Source: Paramesorhizobium deserti (GTDB lineage Bacteria; Pseudomonadota; Alphaproteobacteria; Rhizobiales; Rhizobiaceae). From it: DNA of 64,000 nucleotides. Of this stretch, positions 17,567 through 26,571 are shown in pieces. The stretch spans positions 124,001 to 188,000 of the forward strand of contig NZ_LNTU01000023.1 of the NCBI RefSeq assembly GCF_001558695.1. The letters run 5' to 3'. Each line of letters opens with the position of its first letter. Positions within the stretch are counted from its first letter, which is position 1. Both the position numbers and the translations under genes were made by a program. Under the pieces are notes generated by a model that worked only from the letters and a program-made list of their open reading frames with translations, searched no databases and had not been told where the DNA came from.

Positions 17567-18086
17567 CCGCGTTTACAATGTCCTCTTTCTCTGCACCGGC
17601 AATTCCGCCCGGTCGATCCTTGCCGAATCCATCCTGAATGCCGAAGGGAAGGGCCGCTTTCGGGCCTTCTCGGCCGGCAGCCAGCCGAAGGGCACGGTCA
17701 ATCCCCTTGCGCTGAAGGTGCTGGATGCACTTGGCTACCCGACGGAAGGTTTCCGTTCGAAAGGCTGGGAGGAGTTTGCCGGGCCCGATGCGCCGAAAAT
17801 GGATTTCGTCTTCACCGTCTGCGACAGCGCTGCAGGAGAGGCCTGCCCGGTCTGGCCGGGGCAGCCGATGACCGCGCATTGGGGCATCGAGGATCCGGCG
17901 GCGGTGGAAGGCAGCGAAATCGAGAAGGAGCGGGCCTTTTCTACCGCGGCCCGTTATCTGAAGAACCGGATTTCCGCGTTTCTCAATCTGCCTATGCATT
18001 CCATCGATCATCTGTCGCTCCAGACGAAACTGCATGGTATCGGCAAGCTCGAAGGCGCATCCTCGCCCAACCCGGACGTGGCGTGA
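17559..18086 (+). CDS. arsC: Arsenate reductase, low-molecular-weight phosphatase type
   Basis: The 175-residue protein begins with the phosphatase P-loop CTGNSARS (Cys12 to Arg18), the CX5R signature of thioredoxin-coupled arsenate reductases. Further cysteines in TVCDSAAGEACPVWPG (about 88-95) match the redox pair that relays electrons. It reduces arsenate to arsenite, the substrate of the downstream Acr3 pump. The tail after about 145 (LPMHSIDHLSLQTKL) is typical of the alphaproteobacterial form. The ribosome site GGGAGAAG lies within the end of arsR. A second, unrelated arsenate reductase follows two genes later. Confidence 0.9.
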   Translation: MSDRVYNVLFLCTGNSARSILAESILNAEGKGRFRAFSAGSQPKGTVNPLALKVLDALGYPTEGFRSKGWEEFAGPDAPKMDFVFTVCDSAAGEACPVWPGQPMTAHWGIEDPAAVEGSEIEKERAFSTAARYLKNRISAFLNLPMHSIDHLSLQTKLHGIGKLEGASSPNPDVA

Positions 18087-18087
18087 C

Positions 18088-19149
18088 ATGTCGGTCTTTG
18101 AACGCTACCTGACCCTCTGGGTCGCTTTGTGCATTATTGCCGGCGTCTCGCTCGGCCATCAGATGCCTGATCTGTTCCATGCGATCGGAGCCCTGGAGAT
18201 CGCCAAGGTCAACATCCCGATGGCGGTCCTGATCTGGCTGATGATCGTTCCGATGCTGCTGAGGATCGATTTCGCGGCGCTTCGCGAGGTCGGGACCTTC
18301 TGGCGCGGCATCGGCGTCACGCTGTTCGTCAACTGGGCGGTGAAGCCCTTTTCGATGGCGCTGCTCGGGTGGCTCTTCATCGGCTGGCTGTTCCGGCCCT
18401 ACCTGCCCGAGATGCAGATCGATTCCTATATCGCCGGGCTGATCATCCTGGCTGCCGCGCCGTGTACGGCCATGGTATTCGTCTGGTCCAACCTGACCAA
18501 GGGTGAGCCGCATTTCACCCTGTCGCAGGTGGCGCTGAATGATGTGATCATGGTAGTCGCTTTCGCGCCGATCGTCGGCCTGCTGCTGGGGCTTTCCGCC
18601 ATCACAGTGCCGTGGAACACGCTGGTTCTTTCGGTCGTGCTCTATATCGTCATTCCGGTGATCGTGGCGCAGATCGTGCGTAGCCGGCTGCTGGCTGGCA
18701 GCGGGCCGGCTGCACTCGAGCGCCTTCTGGCCACACTGCAGCCATTGTCGCTGGTGGCGCTGCTCGCCACACTGGTCATGCTGTTTGGTTTCCAAGGCGA
18801 GCAGATCATCGCGCAGCCGCTGGTGATCGCGCTGCTGGCGGTGCCGATCCTGATCCAGGTCTATTTCAATTCGGGCCTTGCCTATGTGCTTAACCGTATC
18901 TCCGGCGAGCGGCATTGCGTGGCGGGGCCTTCCGCGCTGATCGGCGCCAGCAATTTCTTTGAACTCGCCGTTGCTGCCGCCATCAGCCTGTTCGGCTTCA
19001 ATTCGGGCGCGGCGCTGGCGACGGTCGTGGGCGTGCTGATCGAGGTTCCGGTGATGCTGTCGGTGGTCTGGATCGTGAACCGCACCAAAGGCTGGTACGA
19101 ACGCGGCGCGCCCGTCAGCAACAGCAACGAATTGGAGAGGACCTTCTGA
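18088..19149 (+). CDS. acr3: Arsenite efflux permease, ACR3 family
   Basis: The 353-residue protein has ten hydrophobic helices of the ACR3/BART type. The conserved Cys in helix 4 is present (AAAPCTAMVFVWSNLTKGE), as are helix 9 residues in GPSALIGASNFFELAVA, including the essential Glu. It expels As(III) across the inner membrane by proton antiport. ATG 18088 is one base after the arsC stop; an upstream in-frame start would overlap arsC. In S. meliloti the known ars operon uses the aquaglyceroporin AqpS at this point, so the permease is the alternative solution. Confidence 0.92.
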   Translation: MSVFERYLTLWVALCIIAGVSLGHQMPDLFHAIGALEIAKVNIPMAVLIWLMIVPMLLRIDFAALREVGTFWRGIGVTLFVNWAVKPFSMALLGWLFIGWLFRPYLPEMQIDSYIAGLIILAAAPCTAMVFVWSNLTKGEPHFTLSQVALNDVIMVVAFAPIVGLLLGLSAITVPWNTLVLSVVLYIVIPVIVAQIVRSRLLAGSGPAALERLLATLQPLSLVALLATLVMLFGFQGEQIIAQPLVIALLAVPILIQVYFNSGLAYVLNRISGERHCVAGPSALIGASNFFELAVAAAISLFGFNSGAALATVVGVLIEVPVMLSVVWIVNRTKGWYERGAPVSNSNELERTF

Positions 19150-19571
19150 TGGACGTCACCATCTATCATAACCCCGCATGCGGGACGTCGCGCAACACGC
19201 TGGCGATGATCCGCAATGCCGGTATCGAACCGACGATCATCGAATATCTGAAGACCCCGCCCACCCGTGGTGAGCTCAAGGACATGATCGAAAAGGCCGG
19301 ACTAACGGTGCGCGAGGCGATCCGCCAAAAGGGCACCCCCTATGCGGAACTCGGCCTCGACAATCCGGCACTTGATGACGGCCAGCTTCTCGATACCATG
19401 CTGGAAAACCCGATCCTGATCAACCGGCCGTTCGTGGTGACGCCGCTTGGCGCCAGGCTTTGCCGTCCGTCGGAAATGGTGCTCGATATCCTGCCCCTGC
19501 CGCAGAAGGGTGCTTTCACCAAGGAGGACGGCGAGGCCGTCGTCGATGATGAAGGACGGCGCATTGTCTGA
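19149..19571 (+). CDS. arsC: Arsenate reductase, glutaredoxin-coupled (Spx/ArsC) type
   Basis: The 140-residue protein has a thioredoxin-like ArsC fold: the catalytic Cys in [11 protein letters not shown] (Cys11), and the Arg residues that hold arsenate in INRPFVV and ARLCRPSE. It reduces arsenate with glutathione and glutaredoxin, unlike the thioredoxin-linked enzyme upstream. Its ATG shares one base with the acr3 stop (TGATG). Its 3' end overlaps the arsH start by about 26 bases. Two mechanistically different reductases in one operon are notable. Confidence 0.92.
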   Translation: MDVTIYHNPACGTSRNTLAMIRNAGIEPTIIEYLKTPPTRGELKDMIEKAGLTVREAIRQKGTPYAELGLDNPALDDGQLLDTMLENPILINRPFVVTPLGARLCRPSEMVLDILPLPQKGAFTKEDGEAVVDDEGRRIV

Positions 19572-20271
19572 CCTGCCCAATATCGTTGCCGACGCTCTCC
19601 ATGTTCCCGATTTGGTAAAGCTTTCGGAGCGGACTTCCACGCATCGGCCGCGCATATTGCTGCTCTATGGCTCACTGCGCGAACGCTCCTACAGCCGGTT
19701 TCTGGCACAGGAGGCGGCCCGTCTTCTGGAGCATTTCGGTGCGCAGACGCATATCTACGATCCGGCGGGCTTGCCATTACCGGACGGAGCGCCGGTCGAT
19801 CACCCCAAGGTACAAGAACTGCGCAAACTGGCCGAATGGTCGGAAGGGCAGGTCTGGGTCAGCCCGGAGCGCCATGGCGCCATGAGCGGCGTTCTCAAAT
19901 CGCAGATTGACTGGATACCGCTTTCCGTCGGCTCGATCCGGCCGACGCAGGGGCGGACGCTGGCCGTCATGCAAGTTTGCGGCGGCTCCCAGAGCTTCAA
20001 CGCCGTCAATCAGATGCGGGTCCTCGGTCGCTGGATGCGCATGATCACCATTCCCAACCAGTCCTCGGTCGCGAAAGCTTTCCAGGAGTTCGACGAGGCG
20101 GGGCGGATGAAGCCTTCCTCCTATTATGACAGGGTTGTCGATGTGATGGAGGAATTGGTCAAGTTCACGCTGTTGACGCGCGACATATCCGGCTATCTCA
20201 CTGATCGCTATAGTGAGCGCAAGGAAGACGCGGCGAAACTCGAAGCGCGGGTGAATTTGAAGGCGATCTGA
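19546..20271 (+). CDS. arsH: ArsH, NADPH-dependent FMN oxidoreductase for organoarsenicals
   Basis: This is a 241-residue flavodoxin-fold protein with the FMN phosphate loop [30 protein letters not shown] and the long conserved ArsH stretch [20 protein letters not shown]. ArsH oxidises trivalent methylated or aromatic arsenicals to the less toxic pentavalent forms. Two tandem ATGs (19546, 19549) sit inside the end of the second arsC gene with a GAGG about 10 bases upstream, so either may be used. Last gene of the ars operon; it ends 22 bases from a convergent acetyltransferase gene. Confidence 0.9.
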   Translation: MMKDGALSDLPNIVADALHVPDLVKLSERTSTHRPRILLLYGSLRERSYSRFLAQEAARLLEHFGAQTHIYDPAGLPLPDGAPVDHPKVQELRKLAEWSEGQVWVSPERHGAMSGVLKSQIDWIPLSVGSIRPTQGRTLAVMQVCGGSQSFNAVNQMRVLGRWMRMITIPNQSSVAKAFQEFDEAGRMKPSSYYDRVVDVMEELVKFTLLTRDISGYLTDRYSERKEDAAKLEARVNLKAI

Positions 20272-20292
20272 GAAACGTGAGATTGCCTGTTT

Positions 20293-20862
20293 TTACCGGC
20301 CTGCTCTTGATGGCGAAGCCGTATCTCCACGCCCAAGCGCCTTCTGGACCAGGACCGTGTCCAACCATCTTCCGTGCTTCCAGCCGACCGATTGCAGCAT
20401 GCCCACTATGCGGAAGCCGAGGCTTTCATGCAGTCTGATCGAGGCGCGGTTGTTCGAATCGCCGATTACCGCCAGCATCTGGCGAAAGCCGCGCGCCTCC
20501 GCTTCCCGGATGACTCTGGTCATCAGCGCCTTGCCGATGCCGCGACCGTGGAAATTTTCACTTACGTAGACCGAGCTTTCCACCGTGTTCGCATAGGCGG
20601 GTCGTGGCCGATAGGCGCCGGCATAGGCGTAGCCGGCCAACTCATCCGCGACGATTGCCACAACATAGGGGAAATTTCCGGTGATGAGCAATTCACGCCG
20701 CCTGGTCATCTCGCTTTCGGAGGGCGGCTCGATCTCGAAGCTTGCCGAGCCGGTGAGCACGGCATGGCGATAGATCGCGGTGATCTCGGGGATATCGCCT
20801 GCTTCGCAATCGCGCAGAACGAGCTCATCGGTGATGGACGGGGCTGACAAGGACGACTCCAT
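20293..20862 (-). CDS. GNAT N-acetyltransferase, phosphinothricin acetyltransferase-like
   Basis: The 189-residue protein matches the Pat/YncA branch of GNAT enzymes: an N-terminal LRDCEAGDIPEITAIYRHAV, FEIEPPSESEM, and the acetyl-CoA loop SENFHGRGIGKALM, followed by GFRQMLAVIGDSNNRASIRLHESLGF. Such enzymes acetylate phosphinothricin, methionine sulfoximine or related amino acids; the substrate here is unknown. ATG 20862 is chosen from homology. It is a single gene, convergent with arsH, without an obvious link to the exo genes beside it. Confidence 0.8.
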   Translation of the reverse strand: MESSLSAPSITDELVLRDCEAGDIPEITAIYRHAVLTGSASFEIEPPSESEMTRRRELLITGNFPYVVAIVADELAGYAYAGAYRPRPAYANTVESSVYVSENFHGRGIGKALMTRVIREAEARGFRQMLAVIGDSNNRASIRLHESLGFRIVGMLQSVGWKHGRWLDTVLVQKALGRGDTASPSRAGR

Positions 20863-20984
20863 GGATTGGATACTGCCGGCCAATCTGACGCATGCGCAAT
20901 CCAAAATAAAGCTTCTATCCTCGTGCAATTGATAAGGATTTCAGTCGGGCTCAGCTTGATGTTTTTTCAGGGCTTGCGAACCGC

Positions 20985-21965
20985 TCATGCCGGCGCCCCT
21001 GGCTGTTGCGGACGGGCAAAGAGCAGGCCGCGCAGGATCTGCCCGACCGGGCGCTCGAAGAGATAATAGGACAGCATTGCTACCGTGATACAGGCAACAA
21101 GGGCCGCGAGAACCGCGAACCCGCTTTCATGCCCGATGAACTTGCCGATGATGCCAAGCACGATGCCATGGGTGAGATAAAGCGAGTAGGAGGCATCCCC
21201 CAGTTTTTCGAGGGGTCGCAGTGCCTGGCCGGGAAAGGCGCCGGCCCTTTCGATCGCCACGAAGCCTGCGACGATCGCCAGGGCGGGCAGGCCCCAGTAG
21301 ATGATGCGCCAATCGGGCGTGTCGCTGGCAAGCCCCCATGACAGCAGGCTGGCGAAACCGGCGAGCACGAGCGCCGATCCGAGCGCCGCATTCTTGAAGA
21401 AGACTGCACGGGAAAGCAGGAGGCCGAGAGCGAATTCGAGCAATAGCTGGCTGGTATAGAAATGTGGGATGGTCTGGGCCGGCTGGAAAATCCATCCGGC
21501 AGCCACCAGCCCGCAGATAACCAGCACGGGCGCGATAATTGGGCGGCGCAGCCAGAGCCCGAGAGCGAAGAGCAGATAAAAGAACATCTCGTAGTTAAGC
21601 GTCCACCCCACGACCACGAGCGGCCAGATCTCGCCCTGCGGATCCTGGAACGGAATAAAGAAGAGCGAGGTGATGAGCCTCGGCAGGTCGAAAGTGAAGG
21701 TGGAAAAAAGTCCCGGCACCTGCGAGGCTACACACATGGCCAGGGTGATCGCCCAATAGAGCGGCACGATGCGAATGACGCGCTTGGACATGAACCGGCC
21801 CGGACTGTCGCCAAGCCCGACCGTACCCATGATGAAACCGGAGATGACAAAGAAAAGATCGACGCCTGCCGCCCCAAGCGTCCAGGAGGAGGGAGAAAGG
21901 TGAAAGAAAACGACCGCAAGTGCCGCGATTGCACGCAAAACCTGTACCGAGCGCAACTGGTTCAT
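20985..21965 (-). CDS. exoZ: Membrane acyltransferase 3 family protein, ExoZ-like acetyltransferase
   Basis: The 326-residue protein has about ten membrane helices and the acyltransferase 3 signature: RAIAALAVVFFH near residue 12-23, GVDLFFVISGFIMG, and RVIRIVPLYWAIT. It overlaps the exoQ stop region by 4 bases and stands at the exoZ position of the Sinorhizobium cluster (exoY-F-Q-Z), so it probably acetylates the growing repeat unit on its lipid carrier. The name rests on family and synteny. ATG 21965 is preferred over a much longer frame that runs back into exoQ. Confidence 0.75.
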   Translation of the reverse strand: MNQLRSVQVLRAIAALAVVFFHLSPSSWTLGAAGVDLFFVISGFIMGTVGLGDSPGRFMSKRVIRIVPLYWAITLAMCVASQVPGLFSTFTFDLPRLITSLFFIPFQDPQGEIWPLVVVGWTLNYEMFFYLLFALGLWLRRPIIAPVLVICGLVAAGWIFQPAQTIPHFYTSQLLLEFALGLLLSRAVFFKNAALGSALVLAGFASLLSWGLASDTPDWRIIYWGLPALAIVAGFVAIERAGAFPGQALRPLEKLGDASYSLYLTHGIVLGIIGKFIGHESGFAVLAALVACITVAMLSYYLFERPVGQILRGLLFARPQQPGAPA

Positions 21966-23227
21966 GCCGCAACTCCCGCATGAACCGGCGGCTGCTGCGA
22001 TTGTGAAGCGGACGAGACGCGTTGCGGTATAGCCAGAAGACCGGCCGAATAATAGAGGAGGAAAGCTCCGATCGTGTAGGGCGTCATGAAATCGATCTCG
22101 AAGAAGGAACGGATCAGCAGCAATATGGCTATGCCAAACATCAGTTGTGCCTGGGGCGTGTAGCTTTCGGTCAAGAGCCGCCTGAGATAGCCGAACAGGA
22201 CGCGCAGCATGACCAAGCTTATCAGGACGAGCCCGACATAACCCAGTTCGACGAGCACCTCGATATAGGTGTTGTGGAAGTGAAAGCCGCCGCGGCTGGT
22301 GATATAGAACTCGTCCCATAGACGCTCCGCCTCGGAGAAGCCCTGTACCCAATAGGCGTAATAGCCGACGCCGAGGAGGGGCGCCTCATGGGCAGCGCGT
22401 AATCCCTGATCCCAGAGATAGGTTCGGCCGGTGAGCGTTGTGTCCTTGCCGAATGCGCCAAGGATCAGGCCCACCGCGCCGGCATTGAGCGCGACGATCG
22501 CAACCGCGACAGCGATGACAAGCCCGATGATGAAAAACGAGCGGCGGCTCCGCGGCGAGAATTTCAGGACCAGGCCTACGGTCATGACGACCATGAGAGT
22601 GGCAAGCGTCGCGATGACGGATGTGGCCGAGCTGGACGCCAGCAGGGAATAGCCTGACAGGGCGCCGAGCAGGATGGCGATTGAACGCCACATGATGCTC
22701 GTACGCAGTACGAAGAAACTCGCGAAGACGAAATAGAGGCCGAGCGAGGCGAAGAAGCCGAGCTGGTTCTTGGACGAGAATGCGCCGACAAAGCTGTAGG
22801 AGCCATCCAGCGCATCATAGTGGTACCGGCCGAAGGCCAGCGAATAGAGGAGGACCAATCCGACACCCAGGCTGACGCCGCTCGTAAGTGTTCTGGTATC
22901 GATGATGCGCGATGCGATCAGCGCGCAGATGATGGTGGTCATATACTGGATGCTCGCGCGCAGGGTAACCGCGGGCGCCGCCGACCAGGTGAATGAGAGG
23001 CAGGCAAAGAGCGCGAACGCCAATATCCAGGAAAACCGCGCATAGTTGCCGATCACATGGCGGTAATCCACCAGGACGAGCGGCAACCAGAGCGCATAGA
23101 ACACCAGGATGGAGACCTGACCGAAGCGGGCCGAATAGGCGAAAATGAACACCGAAACGGCGACGGCGAACGTTCCATACCAGGAATTTTCGCCGGGCCG
23201 AACCAGTACGGATTTCGCGATTCTCAT
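21962..23227 (-). CDS. exoQ: Exopolysaccharide polymerase (Wzy/O-antigen ligase-like), ExoQ
   Basis: The 421-residue protein has eleven or twelve helices and the long periplasmic loop of Wzy_C proteins, with the motif TGRTYLWDQGLRAAHEAPLLG followed by HFHNTYIEVLVELG. It should join lipid-linked repeat units into high-molecular-weight polymer in the periplasmic leaflet. It follows exoF by 43 bases and overlaps exoZ by 4. The C-terminal tail is Gln/Ser rich and cytoplasmic. Confidence 0.86.
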   Translation of the reverse strand: MRIAKSVLVRPGENSWYGTFAVAVSVFIFAYSARFGQVSILVFYALWLPLVLVDYRHVIGNYARFSWILAFALFACLSFTWSAAPAVTLRASIQYMTTIICALIASRIIDTRTLTSGVSLGVGLVLLYSLAFGRYHYDALDGSYSFVGAFSSKNQLGFFASLGLYFVFASFFVLRTSIMWRSIAILLGALSGYSLLASSSATSVIATLATLMVVMTVGLVLKFSPRSRRSFFIIGLVIAVAVAIVALNAGAVGLILGAFGKDTTLTGRTYLWDQGLRAAHEAPLLGVGYYAYWVQGFSEAERLWDEFYITSRGGFHFHNTYIEVLVELGYVGLVLISLVMLRVLFGYLRRLLTESYTPQAQLMFGIAILLLIRSFFEIDFMTPYTIGAFLLYYSAGLLAIPQRVSSASQSQQPPVHAGVAA

Positions 23228-23270
23228 CGAGGTCGACCCAACAGCACGCTGTCAGCAGATGCGCCAGAGA

Positions 23271-24503
23271 TCATGAACGGGCATTGGAAATCGCCACCTT
23301 AATCAGATCCCCCGGCATGAGCGGCGTGTTCTCGTCCGCGGAAAATTCCTTTGTTTCGCCATCGCCGTTGTTCCTGACGATGCTGTACTCCAGCACCGGG
23401 CCTTCGCCGTCACGGGCGGCAAGGGCGCTTGCCTCCGGCGCGTTCACGAGCGCTTCCGTCATCAGGTTTTTATACATGGAGAGCTTCAGCTCGGTTTCGT
23501 CGAGCGCGGCCTGGGTGGCTTGCATTCCGTTCGCCAGTTCGGCTGTCCGGCTGTTCTCCAGATCCGTCTCGTCGCGCGTCGCCTTGTTTATCTCCTGCTT
23601 GGCGCGGAGGGCCGCGGTATCGAGGTCCAGAAGCTTGCTTTGCATGTCCGCGACGGATGTCTCCAAGCTCATCACGCGCGAATTGACGACGAGCCCCTTA
23701 TCGGCGAGGCCGCCGATCGAGGACAGCTCCTTGCTCATCAGATCCTTCTGCCGGTTCTGGACGACCATTTTCTTTTCCAGCGACGTGATCTCGTTCTGAT
23801 AGAGTGTCTTGAGCTCATCGAGCGCGTTGAGCTGCAGGGTCAGGGATTGCGTCCTGGACCGCATGATGGCTGCTTCATCATCGATCAGCTTCTGCGCATC
23901 CGGAATGTCGGCCAGTTCCTTTGGCATCTGAATCGTCTTGGCATTGGTCATCTCCGTCTGCAGACGAGCGCGCTTGGCCAAGAGCCGGTTACGCTCGGCG
24001 ACCAGAACGTCATAATTGCCGCGCGCATTGAGGAAATCCCTTTCAAAGCGCTGGCCCGACTCCGCGCGGCGCATGCCGCCGGCGAGGCTCACCGCCTTCA
24101 AGACCGTCAGTTCGGGGTCGTAGGGGTATTTCCCGGGCGTTTCCACATCACCCGACACAAAGATCGGGCGGAACTCGGCGACCTCCACCGAGGCCTCCGG
24201 AAGATCGATCAGGCCGAATTTCTGTTGGAGGTTCTTGGCAATCTCGGTTGCTATCTCGGACGTGGTCTTGCCACCCGCCTGCAGCTCGCCAGCGAAGGGA
24301 AGGGATAGGGAGCCCGATGGCCCCACCGTAAAATCGCCGGTGATTGTCGGCCACTCCCGGAATGTCCCTTCCGCCGTCTGCCATTCGACAACGCGGATGG
24401 AGAGCTTGTCCATGGGGCCGAGTTTATATTCGGCTGCGCCGGCTGGAAATACCGTCAGCAGCAAAGCGAAAAGGAGAAACAGGGAGCCAAATATGCGGCA
24501 CAT
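23271..24503 (-). CDS. exoF: Polysaccharide export protein ExoF (outer-membrane auxiliary type)
   Basis: This is a 410-residue exported protein: a signal peptide ending at about PAGAAE (residue 24), a polysaccharide export domain (YKLGPMDKLSIRVVEWQT to about 110), an SLBB-like part (FRPIFVSGDVETPGKYPY) and a long coiled-coil region (about 160-330) that pairs with ExoP-like co-polymerases. It forms the periplasmic/outer-membrane exit for the polymer. ATG 24503 gives a clean signal peptide. Upstream, a TTG preceded by AGGAG (near 24575) or ATG 24548 could add 15-24 residues, and the TTG has the only good ribosome site. Confidence 0.87.
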   Translation of the reverse strand: MCRIFGSLFLLFALLLTVFPAGAAEYKLGPMDKLSIRVVEWQTAEGTFREWPTITGDFTVGPSGSLSLPFAGELQAGGKTTSEIATEIAKNLQQKFGLIDLPEASVEVAEFRPIFVSGDVETPGKYPYDPELTVLKAVSLAGGMRRAESGQRFERDFLNARGNYDVLVAERNRLLAKRARLQTEMTNAKTIQMPKELADIPDAQKLIDDEAAIMRSRTQSLTLQLNALDELKTLYQNEITSLEKKMVVQNRQKDLMSKELSSIGGLADKGLVVNSRVMSLETSVADMQSKLLDLDTAALRAKQEINKATRDETDLENSRTAELANGMQATQAALDETELKLSMYKNLMTEALVNAPEASALAARDGEGPVLEYSIVRNNGDGETKEFSADENTPLMPGDLIKVAISNARS

Positions 24504-24824
24504 GATTTCGGCGGGGCCACTCGACACTGCGGGTCGGACATGGCCCATATGGGCGGTAGGGGCAATTTTCAACAAATGGTCTCCTGTATGACTGACGGCT
24601 CCTGACGCTGCAATTTCAGTTGCGCTGTTTCCTGAACACCACCACTGCCCCATAGCGTGCCCCCCGCTATGCGTCTGCCATTCCATTTATGCTTTTGTTG
24701 TTACCCGATGCTCAGGAGAGCCCACCGGGGGCTCTCCGTATCTCCATTCGACCGAGGACCATTACCTGAGGTTACCTTGGGATCACGAAGAAGCCGCCGC
24801 CCGCCTTCGTGAGCCCAACCGGCA
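24504..24824 (-). other. 321-base gap between exoY and exoF, with an intercistronic hairpin
   Basis: No gene is seen. A perfect inverted repeat GGAGAGCCC-N5-GGGCTCTCC lies at 24715-24737, about 90 bases past the exoY stop. It lacks a T-run on the exoY transcript, so it would act as a stabiliser or weak terminator. Further on, TGCAATTTCAGTTGC (24610-24624) is symmetrical at its ends and loosely resembles the motif repeated in other exo spacers. The gap suggests that exoF-Q-Z can be transcribed separately from exoY. Confidence 0.5.
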
Positions 24825-25505
24825 TCAGTATGATCCGCGCGAGGCGCATACAGCGGGGATGGTCTTGAGAATGATCACGATATCCTTCTGAAAGGACCAG
24901 TTCTCCACATAATACCGATCGAACGCGATGCGGTCGTCATAGGATACGTCGTTGCGGCCGCTGATCTGCCAGACACCCGTCAGACCCGGACGGGATTTGA
25001 AATAATAAACGGCTGCGGGACCGTAGAGGTCGATCTCGTCCTTGACGACGGGACGCGGTCCGACAAGGCTCATTTCGCCGCGCAGCACGTTCACAAGCTG
25101 GGGCAACTCGTCGAGGCTGAGCTTACGCAGGACAGTGCCGACATTGGTGACCCGGGGGTCCTTCTGTAGCTTCCGTGTGGCAAGCCATTCCGCACGCGCC
25201 TCGGGATTGGCGGTGAAATGGGCGGCAAGCACGGCATCGCCGTCTTCCACCATCGTGCGGAATTTCAGGCAGTGGAACGGATTTCCGTCACGGCCGATTC
25301 GGCGGTGACCGTAGAAAACCGAGCCGCCATCGGAAAATTTAACCAGAAGCGCTATCATGAGGAAAAGCGGGCTCAGCAGGATCAGGCCGAGTACCGCGCC
25401 TACCACATCGAATGATCTCTTCCACACTCCGCCAACTGGGAGCTTTTCCGTTTTTTCCGACTGTCGAAGAAAAGGGAAACTGGCCGACTTCGCTGCAGGC
25501 TTCAT
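24825..25505 (-). CDS. exoY: Undecaprenyl-phosphate galactose phosphotransferase ExoY
   Basis: The 226-residue protein is a monotopic phosphoglycosyl transferase: one reentrant hydrophobic segment (VGAVLGLILLSPLFLMIALL, about 32-55), then the catalytic region with GRDGNPFHCLKFRTM, the LDELPQLVNVLRGEMSLVGPRP motif (catalytic Asp-Glu) and SRPGLTGVWQISGRND. It moves galactose-1-phosphate from UDP-galactose to the lipid carrier, the committed step. GGAG eight bases upstream supports ATG 25505, giving the same size as S. meliloti ExoY. ExoX, divergent across the long spacer, is the expected antagonist. Confidence 0.92.
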   Translation of the reverse strand: MKPAAKSASFPFLRQSEKTEKLPVGGVWKRSFDVVGAVLGLILLSPLFLMIALLVKFSDGGSVFYGHRRIGRDGNPFHCLKFRTMVEDGDAVLAAHFTANPEARAEWLATRKLQKDPRVTNVGTVLRKLSLDELPQLVNVLRGEMSLVGPRPVVKDEIDLYGPAAVYYFKSRPGLTGVWQISGRNDVSYDDRIAFDRYYVENWSFQKDIVIILKTIPAVCASRGSY

Positions 25506-26298
25506 TATGCTGCTCCATGAACGGATACGAATGGTCGCACAAACGATAACATGAAATTTGTGCGATGCAACAGGGCGTGTTTGCAGCATGCTTGGACATC
25601 TGCTCCCAATTTCATGTTGGTATAATTGGGCAATTTTATGGATCATCCTATATATAAGTAGGCTCCAATAACGAACTCCCTGTGGTTTCTCCATATTTTG
25701 CACCCTAAAAATAGCGATATCACGGATTGATAAAATATTGTAATGTTTGAAAATATTGCGTGTTTTAAATTTTAAATGAAGAATCTCGATTTATCTCTCT
25801 GTCGTTAACCAAGATATATTAAGATATACTATGTATTCTCTGCGCAAGATATTTTTGTATTTATGTTGCGATGCAGTGTATTTGATGAAGATAACCTTGT
25901 AAAAGCACTGCCGTTAAGATTTTGGATGTCAATGTTTTCCTTGCGGCAAGAATCCCCGAGAGCAACCTGCGCCTTAGCTTCAATACTTGATTTCGTTGCA
26001 CGCCTTGGCGTGAAGCATGGATAAGATTGAACGGTCGGGCCGGCGGTGGGTCTTCTTGATTGCCGTTCACATATATTTTTTCTCGTGGAACCGAGATGCA
26101 ATAGCCGGGTTAAAACTATATGTTGCACAGGCTAGGCTGGTTTAATACAATTTCAAAGCCTTCTGCTAATGATGCGGTTGGGGCCAATGATAACGAAATC
26201 GGGTTTCCATATGCGTGTTTTACATGCATGTGGAGGGAGGCAGAAGATGCAGCTGTCAGCAAGGCTCCAATTCGAGTAGAGAATGGGGGCAAGACGAT
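25506..26298. promoter_or_regulatory. 793-base AT-rich control region between exoY and exoX
   Basis: No convincing gene is present. Base composition drops sharply from 25680 to 25900. Elements seen: inverted repeat CCCAATT-N12-AATTGGG (25605-25630); TGCGATGCA at 25561-25569 and again at 25867-25875; TATTGTAAT (25736-25744), like the core of the Ros/MucR box; two TTTAAA blocks (25764-25776); direct repeats AAGATATA ending in a -10-like TATACT (about 25810-25830); and the palindrome ACATGCATGT (26222-26231) ahead of exoX. A TATATA -10-like stretch on the minus strand near 25650-25657 could serve exoY. Confidence 0.6.
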
Positions 26299-26571
26299 AT
26301 GAATTTTCCGAAGTTCCTTGTGGGGATGGTTGGCGTCCTGATCGCCTTCGCGATCACGACCTATACGCTGACGCAATCCCTCTGGACGACCCTGATCCAG
26401 ACGCTGATTTGCGCCGTGGTGATCCAGATAGGGTATTTTGGCGCGGTCCTTTTCCTCGTGATGCGCGAGAGATCAAGGAAATCCACAAAGCCGAAACTGC
26501 TGCCAGGCGATGAGGCCGGTCCTCAAAAGCCGACGCAGCCATTCAACACATCCGCCACCAAGGCGCCGTAG
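26299..26571 (+). CDS. exoX: ExoX-like exopolysaccharide production repressor
   Basis: This is a 90-residue membrane protein with two closely spaced helices (about 5-24 and 31-52; FLVGMVGVLIAFAITTYTL and CAVVIQIGYFGAVLFLVM) and a charged, Pro-rich tail. Size, topology and position match ExoX of Sinorhizobium, which lowers exopolysaccharide synthesis after translation; the dose ratio of exoX to exoY sets polymer output. It is divergent from exoY, as in S. meliloti. ATG 26299 begins right before the first helix; longer upstream frames have no support. Confidence 0.85.
   Translation: MNFPKFLVGMVGVLIAFAITTYTLTQSLWTTLIQTLICAVVIQIGYFGAVLFLVMRERSRKSTKPKLLPGDEAGPQKPTQPFNTSATKAP

Noticed and set aside
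25829-26128. A 99-codon minus-strand frame in the exoY-exoX spacer
   Set aside because: It lies in AT-rich non-coding DNA, has no ribosome site or recognisable features, and its codon use is unlike the neighbouring genes.
26299-26571. ExoX as a toxin or holin-like small membrane protein
   Set aside because: Two-helix topology, position divergent from exoY and sequence style fit the exopolysaccharide repressor family better.
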